A model generated the notes under the pieces. The model was not told where the DNA came from. It saw only the letters and a program-made list of their open reading frames with translations, and did no database searches. A DNA stretch of 22,297 nucleotides, taken from NCBI GenBank assembly GCA_007026445.1, contig VDMD01000252.1:1-22297 (forward strand), written 5' to 3'. Position numbers and translations under genes: made by a program. Positions 9,634 through 19,337 of this stretch are shown one piece after another; the first letter of the stretch is position 1; every line of letters starts with the position of its first letter. The stretch comes from Schizophyllum amplum (Eukaryota; Basidiomycota; Agaricomycetes; Agaricales; Schizophyllaceae).

Positions 9634-12476
9634 CTACTCGAATGGTATAGGGATCTCGTCAACGTGCTTCGCCGCGAAATGTAGCGTCCAGCTCTTCAGC
9701 AGTCGTCTCGAGTTCACCTCGTCGCCCGTCAACCTACGCGCGACATCAGTAAGTTGCACTGCCCAACAAGAGAAGCAAAGTTACTCACCCAGGTGCCCCA
9801 TACGTGAGCGGGGAGAGGTACATGAACATCGAAATCAGCGCGAATGTCACTATGCCGAGGCCCACGACGCCCTTCGTGCCCAAATCCGCGTATTGCGATG
9901 GCCGCGCGCGCGTGTTCGGCCCACGCTCCGAGATAGGGTAGTTGATCGACTCCGAGAGGATGAAGCTGAACACAGAGCCCGCAACCATCGCCGACGCCAA
10001 GTGCGACGGGAGGTAGTGGTGGATGAACAGCTGGCGGCTCATCAGGAAGAAGGGGAAGTAGTGCACGGCCCAGAAGAGCAGGAAGAAGCCCGTGCTGTTC
10101 CATAGCCGGTTACGGACAGCTGGGATGAACGTCAGATGCGGGTTCAGACGGCAGAAATCAGGACGCCTCACCGTCGGGAATGGGGTCAGCAGCGCGACGG
10201 CGCGCGAGAAGGTCGGCGCCGAGGATGCCGACGAAGATGGACAGGCCAACAACGCATATCCACCAACCGACGAGGTTGCCGATAAGGTAAATCTGCTTCT
10301 GGGACTCGCCCTCCGTCCAGAAGCTTATACCGCTAATGAGGAACGGCCAGTTGATCGGGCTGCTGGCGTAAGGGTGGGACTGGGTCAAGCCAGCGTTGTG
10401 CGCGAGCATCAAACCCTGCAGTTCTGCCCATTTCCTGATGAAGCTCATGCGCTTCGGCGCCTTGTCCTTCTTCTCGCCGATACGCTCGTATACATCTTGC
10501 TGAGCTGGGGCCGATGTAAGATATGCGGGTGATTAAAGCCTAGCGAGACTGTCGCTTACCGTCTCCATCGATGATCTGGTCGACATACCAAGTAGCAGAC
10601 TTATCCGACGCCATCTTGTTGCCGTTCACCTCCTGCTGCTTGTACGCCCAATCGGGAAGGTGGTTCGCGTACGTCCAGAGCGCAACCTTGGTCGCAGCAT
10701 GCACGAGCTTGAAGTAGCCGGACTTGCTCTTCCAGGCCTCGCCATCGAATCCGTCGATGAGCTGGAGGTAGAACAGGGTGTCGTTGTAACGAGAGATATC
10801 GTCCTTCGAGACCGTGGTAAACTCTTGATTCGTGGGCATGAGGGGCGATGCGACGTCGTGCGTAAGAAGGAGTGTGTCGGTCTCGACATGGCGAAGTTGG
10901 ATAAGGTCGTCGTTGCGCACGATCCGGCCGCGGCCAGTCTCGGGAAGTGCCTTCGTAGGGATTATTTGCCAGTTGTTGTTGGTGTCGGCGTGCGCGTAGC
11001 CGGTGACCTGCTGCCCTGCGGATTTGTTACACACTGTTGAGCGAAATGCGCGGGGAGTGCAGCTTACCTTGACTGCTGATACGGCCATCATCGTAGCGCA
11101 ACGGGTAGTGCGCGTCATGAGAGTGCAAGAAGACTTTCGTGTCCTTGTGCTTCATCGTGACCACGTCGTAATATCGTATCTCTATAGCGATTATCAGCAA
11201 AGGAGTCCTAACAGAAGATAGCAAGTGCTTGCCTTGACTGTTCAATAGCAGTTCATTGCCCACCAAGGTCTCCTGGAATGCCGGGCTCATGAACGTGTCG
11301 CCTGGACCGGTGTTACGGAGGACTTTGAAGTGGACCCAGAAGAATGACAGATAGATGATGAAAGGAATGAGGATGAAGCCCAACGCTCGCGCCGCAAAAT
11401 GTCTCCAGAAATATTCCTTACGAAGACGTGAGGGTCGTTGTAGGCACGGATATTTTTAGACGTACCATGGTGTGACCTTCCTTGCGCACGTCCAGGATGT
11501 CCCAAAGGTCAATAAGGACGGCAATGCCACGCTCACTACGCAGAGAATGCCGTTACCTTGGACCCCCACGCGCAGGCCATCATGACACCGGTGGATATCA
11601 GCCAGAACCACCACATTTGAGTGAACTCTCTGAAGGCAAATAAGCAGGACAGGGGAGGGGGAGGGGGGCGGACGCACAGGTAGCGGTGCTTCATGAACTT
11701 GATGTAGCACATAGTGGCCGTAACAAAGAAGATGAGCGTCGCGTCGAGGAGAATAAGACGAGATTGCGCGATGTGAGCGTTGTCTGTACCGATTTAGCAT
11801 GTGTAGATAGCGGATATGTGCACGACGCACCAAAGCATATAAGAACAGCCGAGAAGGCAGCCGCCACTGTCGAATGTCCACATTCCTTCATGATCAAGTA
11901 CACCAGAGGGACCGTAGCCGTGCCCAACAATGCCGGAAGCATGCGCATACCCACGTAGGGGACATTGTTGGCAATATAGCTGTCCCCAATGTTTTCGAAC
12001 TCGAAGCTGCCGTCGAAACCCACGAACCAGCCCGCTAATCCGAAGAGAAGCTTCGCAAAGGGAGGGTGCACATCGAAGTAATACGAGCGCTGGAGGTAGT
12101 ACGCGGCGAACTTGCCAAAGTGGACTTCGTCGAACCTGGGCGACGCGTCAATATGGGGACGCGAGGCGCGTAGGATGGGACGCACACTACTTGGTCGGGA
12201 TTGCCGATCTTGTAGAGGCGCAAGCAAAGGGTAACGATGGTTATGAGAGAGATAGCAATTATGCTAGACTGTTTTGTGTCCAGAAGCTGCTCAATCTGGC
12301 TGCGGCGTCTCTGGAAAAAGGGAGCTTGGTGAACAATGCGCGCGCGCGGGTTCGGTTGGATTGCGCACTGGGTTCTGGTACACGTCGTTGACGTGTTCGT
12401 CGTTCTGGACAAAGTCATATGGGACGTCTTCGCCCTCGTCGGGGATGCGCTGCCGCAGTTTGACTCGCTGAGCCAT
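9634..12476 (-). CDS. PMT4: Dolichyl-phosphate-mannose-protein mannosyltransferase, PMT4/POMT1 family
   Basis: This ER membrane enzyme transfers mannose from dolichyl-phosphate-mannose to Ser/Thr of secretory proteins and is needed for fungal wall integrity. Eleven exons: 12476-12369, 12310-12186, 12135-11831, 11783-11678, 11629-11466, 11416-11233, 11181-11068, 11015-10560, 10504-10172, 10119-9789 and 9733-9634; about 775 residues. The first membrane helix is at about residues 51-68 and the catalytic loop has the DE motif VVFDEVHFGKF (Asp80-Glu81), then YFDVHPPFAKLL and DNAHIAQSRLILLDA. The MIR region includes FLHSHDAHYPLRYDDGRISSQGQQVTGY and LLTHDVASPLMPTNQEF, characteristic of the PMT4 branch. 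The C-terminal membrane domain runs from WPFLISGISFW to the end. Exon 5 carries two apparent one-base losses (near 11553 and 11527). The intron after exon 6 appears to be GC-AG. Family assignment is secure. Confidence 0.94.
11182..11232 (-). other. Probable GC-AG intron in PMT4
   Basis: The donor context is CAAG|GCAAGC and the acceptor is CGCTATAG|AG. This 51 nt intron gives NSQEIRYYDVVTMKHKD, which fits the start of the PMT4 MIR region. A GT alternative 6 nt upstream (intron 11182-11238) keeps frame but shortens the protein to ...LLNKIRYYD. Confidence 0.6.
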
Positions 12477-13559
12477 GATGGAGGGAAGTGAGAGGTTCGC
12501 TTGAACAGAGCACGGAGGCGAGCGCGTCGTGTCTCCATTTCGCACGCGCACGTGCAGACAATGTGGCACCATTGTTCAACTTCTGAAATCTCCAACCGCC
12601 GTCCCACTGCCGAGAACACACGAAGCCATGACTGTAGCCGACAATCTGCTGTCCGGGACACGCAGATAACGGTATATTGTAATGGATATACAGTACAAGT
12701 TATAGTGGTAGACTGCTGAGGCTGGATCCGTACTCGCCACTATAATTCAAGGATCGCGATGGGACAGGGGAGCAGTCATCGTACTCGGGATGCAGACACA
12801 AAACGGGAGGAGGCAGAAACGGAACATAAGGCGAGATAGTGTAATAAGATAGCGCATGGAAGTCATTCATCCGGTATATATCCACAAACCAACAGTAGTT
12901 TCTGAAGACTGATAGATAAAGTAGTCTGCAGCGTAAAAGAGAATCCAAAGCGAGTGAGAGGTAACACAACAAATACACACTACCAGAGGGGGAAGTAAAG
13001 AGGAAAGTACATGTGAGGTCGCTCGGAAGAATATGTGCAGCGGCGACAGGTATAAACGAACGTAGAGAGGTTAAGGAGCGAATGGGTTGATGATGATCAT
13101 GCTTGAGAAATAAGGAAAGGTAAAGACACATACAGAGACCAGCCTCCGATACGCGAGGACACGGGCAGCCGAGCGCCCATGGGATGCCGTAAGAGCCTGC
13201 ACGGTTCCGGCGAGAGTGCGGCCTGATCACGTCTGTGAGCTTGTGTGGAGCGTCATGAACGTTTTAGAAGGGGATAACGCGGTGGAATAGCAATGGCATC
13301 AAACGGAATCAGACATGGCGATTGCAACATCAACCCCGCGGGCGTCAACGGTTTGCAACATCGACTAGATCTGCTGATCCGGGCCAGATGTACAACACCA
13401 TCCTGCTTTATCCCTACTCGGCCAGCGCAGCGGGGATAGCATCGCAGTGGTCAAACAGGCACGGTTAGGCGAAACAAGAACTGTCCCACCGCAGAGCTTA
13501 TAAAGACGCCAACGTCTGCGAAGTCCCAAAGCCTTCGTCTCCGTTTCCCCCTCCCATCG
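12477..13559. other. Intergenic region upstream of PMT4
   Basis: About 1.1 kb, visibly more AT-rich than the flanking genes, with no supported gene. It should contain the PMT4 promoter on the minus strand. I saw no convincing TATA box, repeat or RNA gene. Confidence 0.5.
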
Positions 13560-14070
13560 GTGCCACGACAATCGCCTTATCCACCCGCCAAGACAGAAGA
13601 AGCAGACATCGAATGCTCACCCCGCATCCACGACCCAGCACCCAGTCCAAGGCATCTAGCTCCTCGATTGACTATTCACAAAGGCATCGGCGGCGCAGCT
13701 CTCTTCTGCACCTGCGACGGCGTCCGCAGGGCGCCCCCGCCTGTGCGAGAGCTCCTGTACACCATGCCCGTGCCCGTTCTGGGCCTCAGCTTGCCATCCG
13801 GGCCCACTGGGTTCGGTGACGAAGGCGCAGTACTTGGCGAGGCTGGCGACGGCAACCCGCTATGCCCGGCAGGCAACGAGCGCGCGACTCGGCAACCCGC
13901 TGTATGGCGTCGCGGGCGTCTCGAGTGACGCGCTAACCCGAGGACCGGCACCGCTGGGCGGTCGCCGCCAACACGCATCGGGAGCTGAAGTGGCCGTGGG
14001 CTGCGCGTCATCTCCATGGGCCTATGGGTGGGTAATGGCGGCGCCTTGGTGGATGGTGGTGCGGGTATAG
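13560..14070 (+). other. GC-rich stretch with overlapping open frames, possible unrecognised exon
   Basis: Base composition rises sharply here. Three frames are open for 60-120 codons, including a plus-strand frame ending at TAG 14068-14070 (with YLARLATATRYARQA and ARLGNPLYGV) and a minus-strand frame from 14017 to 13676. None matches a family I know and the frames contradict one another, so at most one can be coding. It may hold a short unknown gene or only GC-rich spacer downstream of the Ser/Pro-rich gene. Confidence 0.2.
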
Positions 14071-14252
14071 AGTTGCCTGCAAGACGGGGTTAGACGACAC
14101 CTCGAGTCCACACACGAGCAGCACTCACTGCCAAAGCTGGGTCCGTCGCATCCTCGACTCCGGCGTGGACGAGCGCGACTTCATTTCTGACGTGGACATG
14201 TGCGTTTTCGTCTCTGACGTAGACGCGCGAGGCCTTGCATCGGGTGTACTCT

Positions 14253-17200
14253 TCAGCTGGCTATTGACGTCGTCTTCCGGACGCTTTTCTGCGACGCCGC
14301 GCGACGCACACTGTTACTAGCCGTGCTCCCTTGCCGCCGGATACTGCCTATACTTGGTATCCTCGGCAGATCCTAAAAAGCCCGTCAGCCGTAAGCCTCA
14401 TTCAAACCTAACAAGCGAACGCACCTTGTTCCGGTTATAGGAGCCGGCGTACGTCGGCGTAACCTCGTCGTCCGCAGGCGTGTCCGGGAGAGATATGCTG
14501 GCCGTGGAGTCGCTAGACGGCGTGCCTTCACTACGCTGCCCGTACGCCTCGTGTGCGCGACTTCGCACGGGCGCGGGTTGGCTCAGCGCTTTCCAGCTCT
14601 TCGACCGCCCAAACTCATCCGCTTCCTCTTCAGCATCCTCTTCGTCAAACTCCGTCAAAACACTACTATTATGGGTGCGGCAGAGCCCGGGATAGCGGTT
14701 CTTGTACCCACTCGATCGCGAGGAGGTGCGAGACAGGGCCCCGAGCGACTTTGAAGTAGGCATACTGGACGTGCTCCTGACCGATGGAGATTTGGACGTC
14801 AAGCTCCGTGTGTCGGTGTTCTTGATGACGGCGCATCCTCGTCAATCGAGCCTAGACTCAGCGTCGAAGCAGTCCGCAAATTTGACGTCGACAGCGAGCG
14901 GGAGAGGGTGATTTTCGATACGCGGCGTGTGAAAGGTGAAGGCGCGTCCTCATCTTCACTGTCACTCCAGCCAAGCCCGGTCGTCAAACCAAGACCGCCT
15001 CGCAAGAGTTTGCCGTCACGATGACGTACTCGGCGAGTAGGCGTGTCTCGCGTGTCCTTGAGTATGGAAGACGTCGACACAGCTGCGAAAGGTGCTTAGT
15101 ACACAAATTGCCACTAAAAGAACAAAGAAACGCACCGCTAGCAAAGCTCATGACGCTACCGCGCCCCTGCGCCCCAAGAATGTCCTCCTCCTGTTGTTGA
15201 AGGACTTTGGAATTCGGAGAAAGGACACCATCCCGAACCATCATCTTCCTACAATGTCGCGTCAGCCACCCGATGCAAGCCCAACAAAGTACTGATGCTC
15301 ACGACAACGGAGTGTGCAAGTCGATGCTCGACCCATCACTCTCCTCGTCCGACTCAACCACCTCGTCGTAGAACGGACCCTCGCCCTCGTCGTCGCTACG
15401 AACAGCTTCGACGGCGAATGCATCCGGCCTCTTGTCTCTGCGCCCGCTGCCCTCACTCGCGTCGCTCGCCTGCCCATCCAGCATCATCTCCATCTCTGCA
15501 AACAGCTGCTCATCGTCCGGATGGATCCCACATACGGATTGCTCGCATCACCCTGCATGGAATGCATGGAGCGCCGCAGCGACTCGAATGGACTCGCGCC
15601 CCGCCTCGCAGAGCGCGCATCCCCGCGCGTAGACGTAGACACCGACGATGGCGAGCGCTCAACAGTCAGCAGGCTCTCCTGCCCGCTGGTGTTGCCGCTC
15701 GCGTACGGATCGTTCGAATTCGAGCTGTCTCGCTTGTAAGCCGAGTCGCGTACGCCGTAGGCGCTGAGCGAGAAGGCCGACACGGTGCTGTCTCGGGCAC
15801 GGTCGGCCGCCGCCTGTGAGGATGCACGCTCCTGCTTTATAGGCCGGCTAAAGCTGGAGGGGGGCGGCGGGGGAATGTCCTTCGAGCGCTTGGCGCGGGC
15901 ATAGGGCGTATCGGCACCAAATGACTTGGCGTGAGGGCGTCGCGCGCGTGCGTCGTCGCTGGCGTATGAAGTGCTGCTTTCCTTTGAATATCGCGCGCTG
16001 CTTCGACTTGGCCCAACGCTCTTCGAAGACGCGCTACGTGCCAAACTCTTTGTGGATGCGCTTCGTGCTAAGCTCTTCGACGACCGCTTCGGTTTAGGCG
16101 TTCGCTCGATAATCTCGCTGATGTCAGGCGAGTCCTACCGTCCGTGCCAGAAATGAGTGCTGCTGCCACCTTCTTCGGCTTGCCTAGAGTTCGGCCTCTT
16201 GGTGTACTTGTGACGGCGTTTTCCGTAGGTTGTGGCTGCTCCGACATAGACCGCGAGAGGATGGGCCGCACTGGACTAGGAGGTATATCCATGAAGTCCA
16301 CGCGGGACCGAAGACTCTCCTTGTGTCCTCGACTACGGGATCTTGCGCTGCGTAGCTCGCGATGCAGGGCAATCGGGTCGGAGGGGGATTTGGGCATTGG
16401 AGAAGGGCAGGCGGATGTGTTTGGCGAGGGCAGTGTAGACGGTGGTGTGGATGTTGAGGTGTTTAATGCAGACGATACGGAGAATAAGGAAGTATTTGGA
16501 CTTGGCTTGCGAGTGAAGGACGCGCTCAGGACGTCCTCGCTGTCGTCGGCCGGGTCGTGACGCACCTCGCTGATTCCGGAAAGGGGAGGGGAGGGAAATA
16601 GGGCAGATATGTTGGAGTGAGTGGAGGACACCGACTGGCGCGGTTGCTTATGCGTGTCGATGGAGGGCATCGGTCGAATGGGAGTGTCTATGGAGGGACG
16701 GGGAGAAAGACCCTCGAAGTAGTCCTGCCTGGAGTAACGCCATCAGTCTCTCATGAGGGATCCTCACTCGTGGATACACGTACCTGGCAGGCGCGAATCT
16801 ATGCTCGGAGGACCTGCCCGACCTGTCACGGCGTCAATATCTCGCGATATACAAGAAGGACAGAGACGCACCGAACGCTCTCCTTCCCCAGACTCCGTAT
16901 GCTCGCACTGTCTGAAGTACTCTTCCGGTTACTTGACGACAGTAAGAGAGGATCGTCAGAATGTGGAACCGGAGGTAGGGGCTGGGAAGGGGGCAGAGAT
17001 GGCGGTGGGTTGGCGTGCGGCAATGGCGGCGACTGCGCCAGGGGCGAAGGTATGTGCTTGGGAGGGCTGGTTGCCGAACCGCCGCTTAGCGTGGAGATGA
17101 AGGAAGTGGGCGGGGTGTAGTACGCCGACAGCGGGGTCGTTGGCGTGGTCGCCTTCCTTGGCGGCGAGCCGGCGTGCTGAGGTATTTGCAGTGACCCGGG

Positions 17201-17311
17201 TGTCGTGGGCGTCGCCGGTATGAAGGTAGGCGGGGCCGGGAAGGACTCGAGGAGACGGGGAACGCCCTGCCGGCGCTTGGGCGATCTTGAGTCGGCTGGA
17301 GGCGAGCTCAT
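14253..17311 (-). CDS. Large Ser/Pro-rich, probably disordered protein (unrecognised)
   Basis: I do not recognise the family. Six exons: 17311-16872, 16822-16784, 16728-15303, 15248-15136, 15082-14425 and 14372-14253, with introns of 49-55 nt, giving about 932 residues. Splicing is supported because every exon continues the same Ser/Thr/Pro/Arg-rich composition. The N-terminal third is Pro-rich (PPPLPHANPPPSLPPSQPLP). The middle has tandem KSLARSAS-type units followed by IPPPPPSSF. Acidic stretches (RSDDEGEGPFYDEVVESDEE and FDEEDAEEEADEFG) lie towards the C-terminus, which ends QKSVRKTTSIAS. CDK-consensus sites SPKR, SPPR, SPVR and TPTR are visible. No membrane segment or folded domain is seen. 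Three small frameshifts (about 16134, 15514 and 14810) must be allowed for; exon 3 and exon 5 lengths each fit phase once this is done. A regulatory or scaffold role is only inference. Confidence 0.72.
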
Positions 17312-18161
17312 GGCTGTCGTTGGGCGTGTCGTGGGTGCTCCTGGCTGTCGTTGAGCTGTCTATGGCGAGCAAGATGTCGTATCCGGACTGATGTTGTTGT
17401 GTATAGACCGTGTGATCCTCCGTGGGTGCGCCTGTCCCGTGATTGGTGCAGCGCTGAACAGAGGAGGATGATGACGGCTCTAGCTCAGTCCCGTCGCCCG
17501 CCCAAGACGCGTTAGAGCCCTGTCAGAGCCCGAGTCTCATCCACAGCGAGTCAACGACCCTGGATAAATCGCGGAGGAGGCGCTGGCGAAAATGGAAACC
17601 GCGGCAGTTTCCGAAAAATGTTTTCAAATGTCTCCTCTGAATCGGACTCCGATCCCGTCCCGTTGATCAACTTATCTCTCAATTGTCTTTGACCTCGACG
17701 CAGTCTCCTTCAAGTTCTACTTAAGTTCTATAGAGCGCAACGCCAGGAAGCTGAAGGCCAACTCTGCACCCACCGACATACACAAAGCGCCTCGGCAGCA
17801 TCAGGTTGATTAAGCCCAAGGGTCCAAGGGGCGTAGTGGAAATGAAGTCAACTCGACCCTTCGCGGCACCCAGGTCCTGACATGATGCTGAAGGAACAAT
17901 CAGGCCACGAATATCTGCATTCAGAGAATGAATCGACAGTATCGATGAGTGGATATGCAACTCTACTTCATCAAGGACTTCACTTCGATTACAAGGGCCC
18001 GACTGAATTGTCATTCGTGGGCAGTGCCGCCACCGCGGGCAGTTGAGTTGGTAGCCACGTGACACGCCGAGCAATGACCTCACGCGACTCTCACGCGCCC
18101 ACGCAAACGCGTCGACCAAGCTTCTCCTCGACCATCGCGTCCACAGTAAGCTGCTACGCCG
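17312..18161. promoter_or_regulatory. Divergent intergenic region between the Ser/Pro-rich gene and the Rtt106-like gene
   Basis: 850 bp between two diverging start codons. On the Rtt106 side, ACGCGA 18082-18087, ACGCGC 18093-18098 and a perfect ACGCGT 18107-18112 lie 50-80 bp upstream of the start, resembling the cluster before the RFC gene. On the other side one ACGCGT (17507-17512) lies about 200 bp upstream of the Ser/Pro-rich start. No gene or RNA is evident within the gap. Confidence 0.45.
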
Positions 18162-19337
18162 ATGACCACAACACCGGAAACACTTTTCCTGAATTCCACC
18201 CTCCCATGTCTTCCCGAAGAGATCCGCGCGCAGCTCGACCCTCTTCTTGCTTCTCAGCCGAATGTCCATCTCTTTGAGAATTTCATCCGATTCCTATCCG
18301 GCGCCTCTCCGGCCCCCTCTTCGTCCTCTGCGCTTGCTAGTGCATGGTCTGCCAAGCAACGTCAACTGTCAGAGGCTCTGCGAGCGTCTACAAAGCGCCC
18401 TCTCGAGGACGCTGACAATGCTGCTACCTCAAAACGGCAGCGGATCTCCGAAGAAACCGTCCGCTATCGCCTGCACGCCGTCTCCGTCACCTCCCCCGTC
18501 CGCAAAAAGGTGGATATCACCGTAACGGACGAGTCTATCGTGTTCACGAACCCGTCTACGTCCGTGGTGGAGGCCACCGTCCCGCGGTCCTCCATCACGC
18601 GCTCCTTCATCCTGCCCACGCGCGGCAAGACAAAGGCGCACTACACCGTGGTCATGCTCGACGCGGACGTGGCGCGCCCAGCAAAGGGCAAGACCGCCGC
18701 GCAGGCTACCTCGCAGATCATCTTTGGCATGGACGCGCAGGCTCCGGCGAACACAAAGGTCACGCCTGTCGCCGGGCAGTCCTCGACGCTCGAGAAAGGC
18801 GCCGCTACGCACGAGTATCTCCGCGCGTTCCTCGACGCTGCCGGCACACCCGTGTACGAACCCTCCGCGCAAGAGCTCAAGAGCGCGTGCAGCGCCAGCG
18901 CCGTGCCCGGCATCGAAGCGTACCGCGGCGCGAAACCAGGCACGCTGTGGTTCTTCGAGCAGGGCCTGCTCTGGGGCGAGAGCAAGCCGTGCGAGTTCTG
19001 GGCGGTCGGGGATCTGCTGGGCGCGTCGGACGGGGTGCGGCTGCTGAGCGCGACGGGGCGCACGTGCTCGGTCACGCTGACGCGACGCGGCGCGGAGGCG
19101 GAGGACGACGAGGGCGAGGATCTGGGGGAGGAGACGCAACTGGGGATGATCGACGGACGGGAGCAGGACGGCATTTTGCAGTGGGTGCGCAAGCATCGGC
19201 ATCTGTTTGGGAAGAGCGCGGAGGATGGCGTGCCAACCGGGTCCGTCACGATCCACCAGCTGGCCACGGACTCGGATGATGAGGGCGACGAGGAGATGGT
19301 GAGCGTGGCGGCAAAGAAGAGGCAGGTCGTGGCTTGA
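18162..19337 (+). CDS. RTT106-like: Rtt106-like histone chaperone (tandem PH-like domain protein)
   Basis: An intronless gene of 391 residues starting at ATG 18162 (MTTTPETLFL). Residues about 95-195 look like a first PH-like domain (VRYRLHAVSVTSPVRKKVDI to TSQIIFGMD). Residues about 215-310 match the Rtt106/Pob3-type domain, with the motif EAYRGAKPGTLWFFEQGLLWGE and then FWAVGDLLGA. A bipartite nuclear signal KRP...SKRQR (78-94) and acidic patches (EDDEGEDLGEE, 314-324; DSDDEGDEE, 370-378) fit a nuclear chaperone for H3-H4. In yeast Rtt106 deposits newly made H3-H4 behind the fork and in silent chromatin. A FACT Pob3 subunit is unlikely because the protein is shorter and lacks the Pob3 N-terminal arrangement. 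The frame is intact. ACGCG-type elements precede the gene. Confidence 0.85.
   Translation: MTTTPETLFLNSTLPCLPEEIRAQLDPLLASQPNVHLFENFIRFLSGASPAPSSSSALASAWSAKQRQLSEALRASTKRPLEDADNAATSKRQRISEETVRYRLHAVSVTSPVRKKVDITVTDESIVFTNPSTSVVEATVPRSSITRSFILPTRGKTKAHYTVVMLDADVARPAKGKTAAQATSQIIFGMDAQAPANTKVTPVAGQSSTLEKGAATHEYLRAFLDAAGTPVYEPSAQELKSACSASAVPGIEAYRGAKPGTLWFFEQGLLWGESKPCEFWAVGDLLGASDGVRLLSATGRTCSVTLTRRGAEAEDDEGEDLGEETQLGMIDGREQDGILQWVRKHRHLFGKSAEDGVPTGSVTIHQLATDSDDEGDEEMVSVAAKKRQVVA

Noticed and set aside
8900..12148. ACGCGT at 8900-8905 and 12143-12148 as further cell-cycle boxes
   Set aside because: Single copies, one mid-intergenic and one inside a PMT4 intron; about this many are expected by chance in a GC-rich window of this size.
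12310..12369. Frameshift in a GCGCGCGC run near the PMT4 N-terminus
   Set aside because: A 58 nt intron with GTGCGC donor and CTTTTTCCAG acceptor explains the change of frame in phase 0, so no base error is needed.
12700..13230. Minus-strand frame of 176 codons upstream of PMT4
   Set aside because: AT-rich spacer with no coding bias, no motif and no splice context; it lies where the PMT4 promoter is expected.
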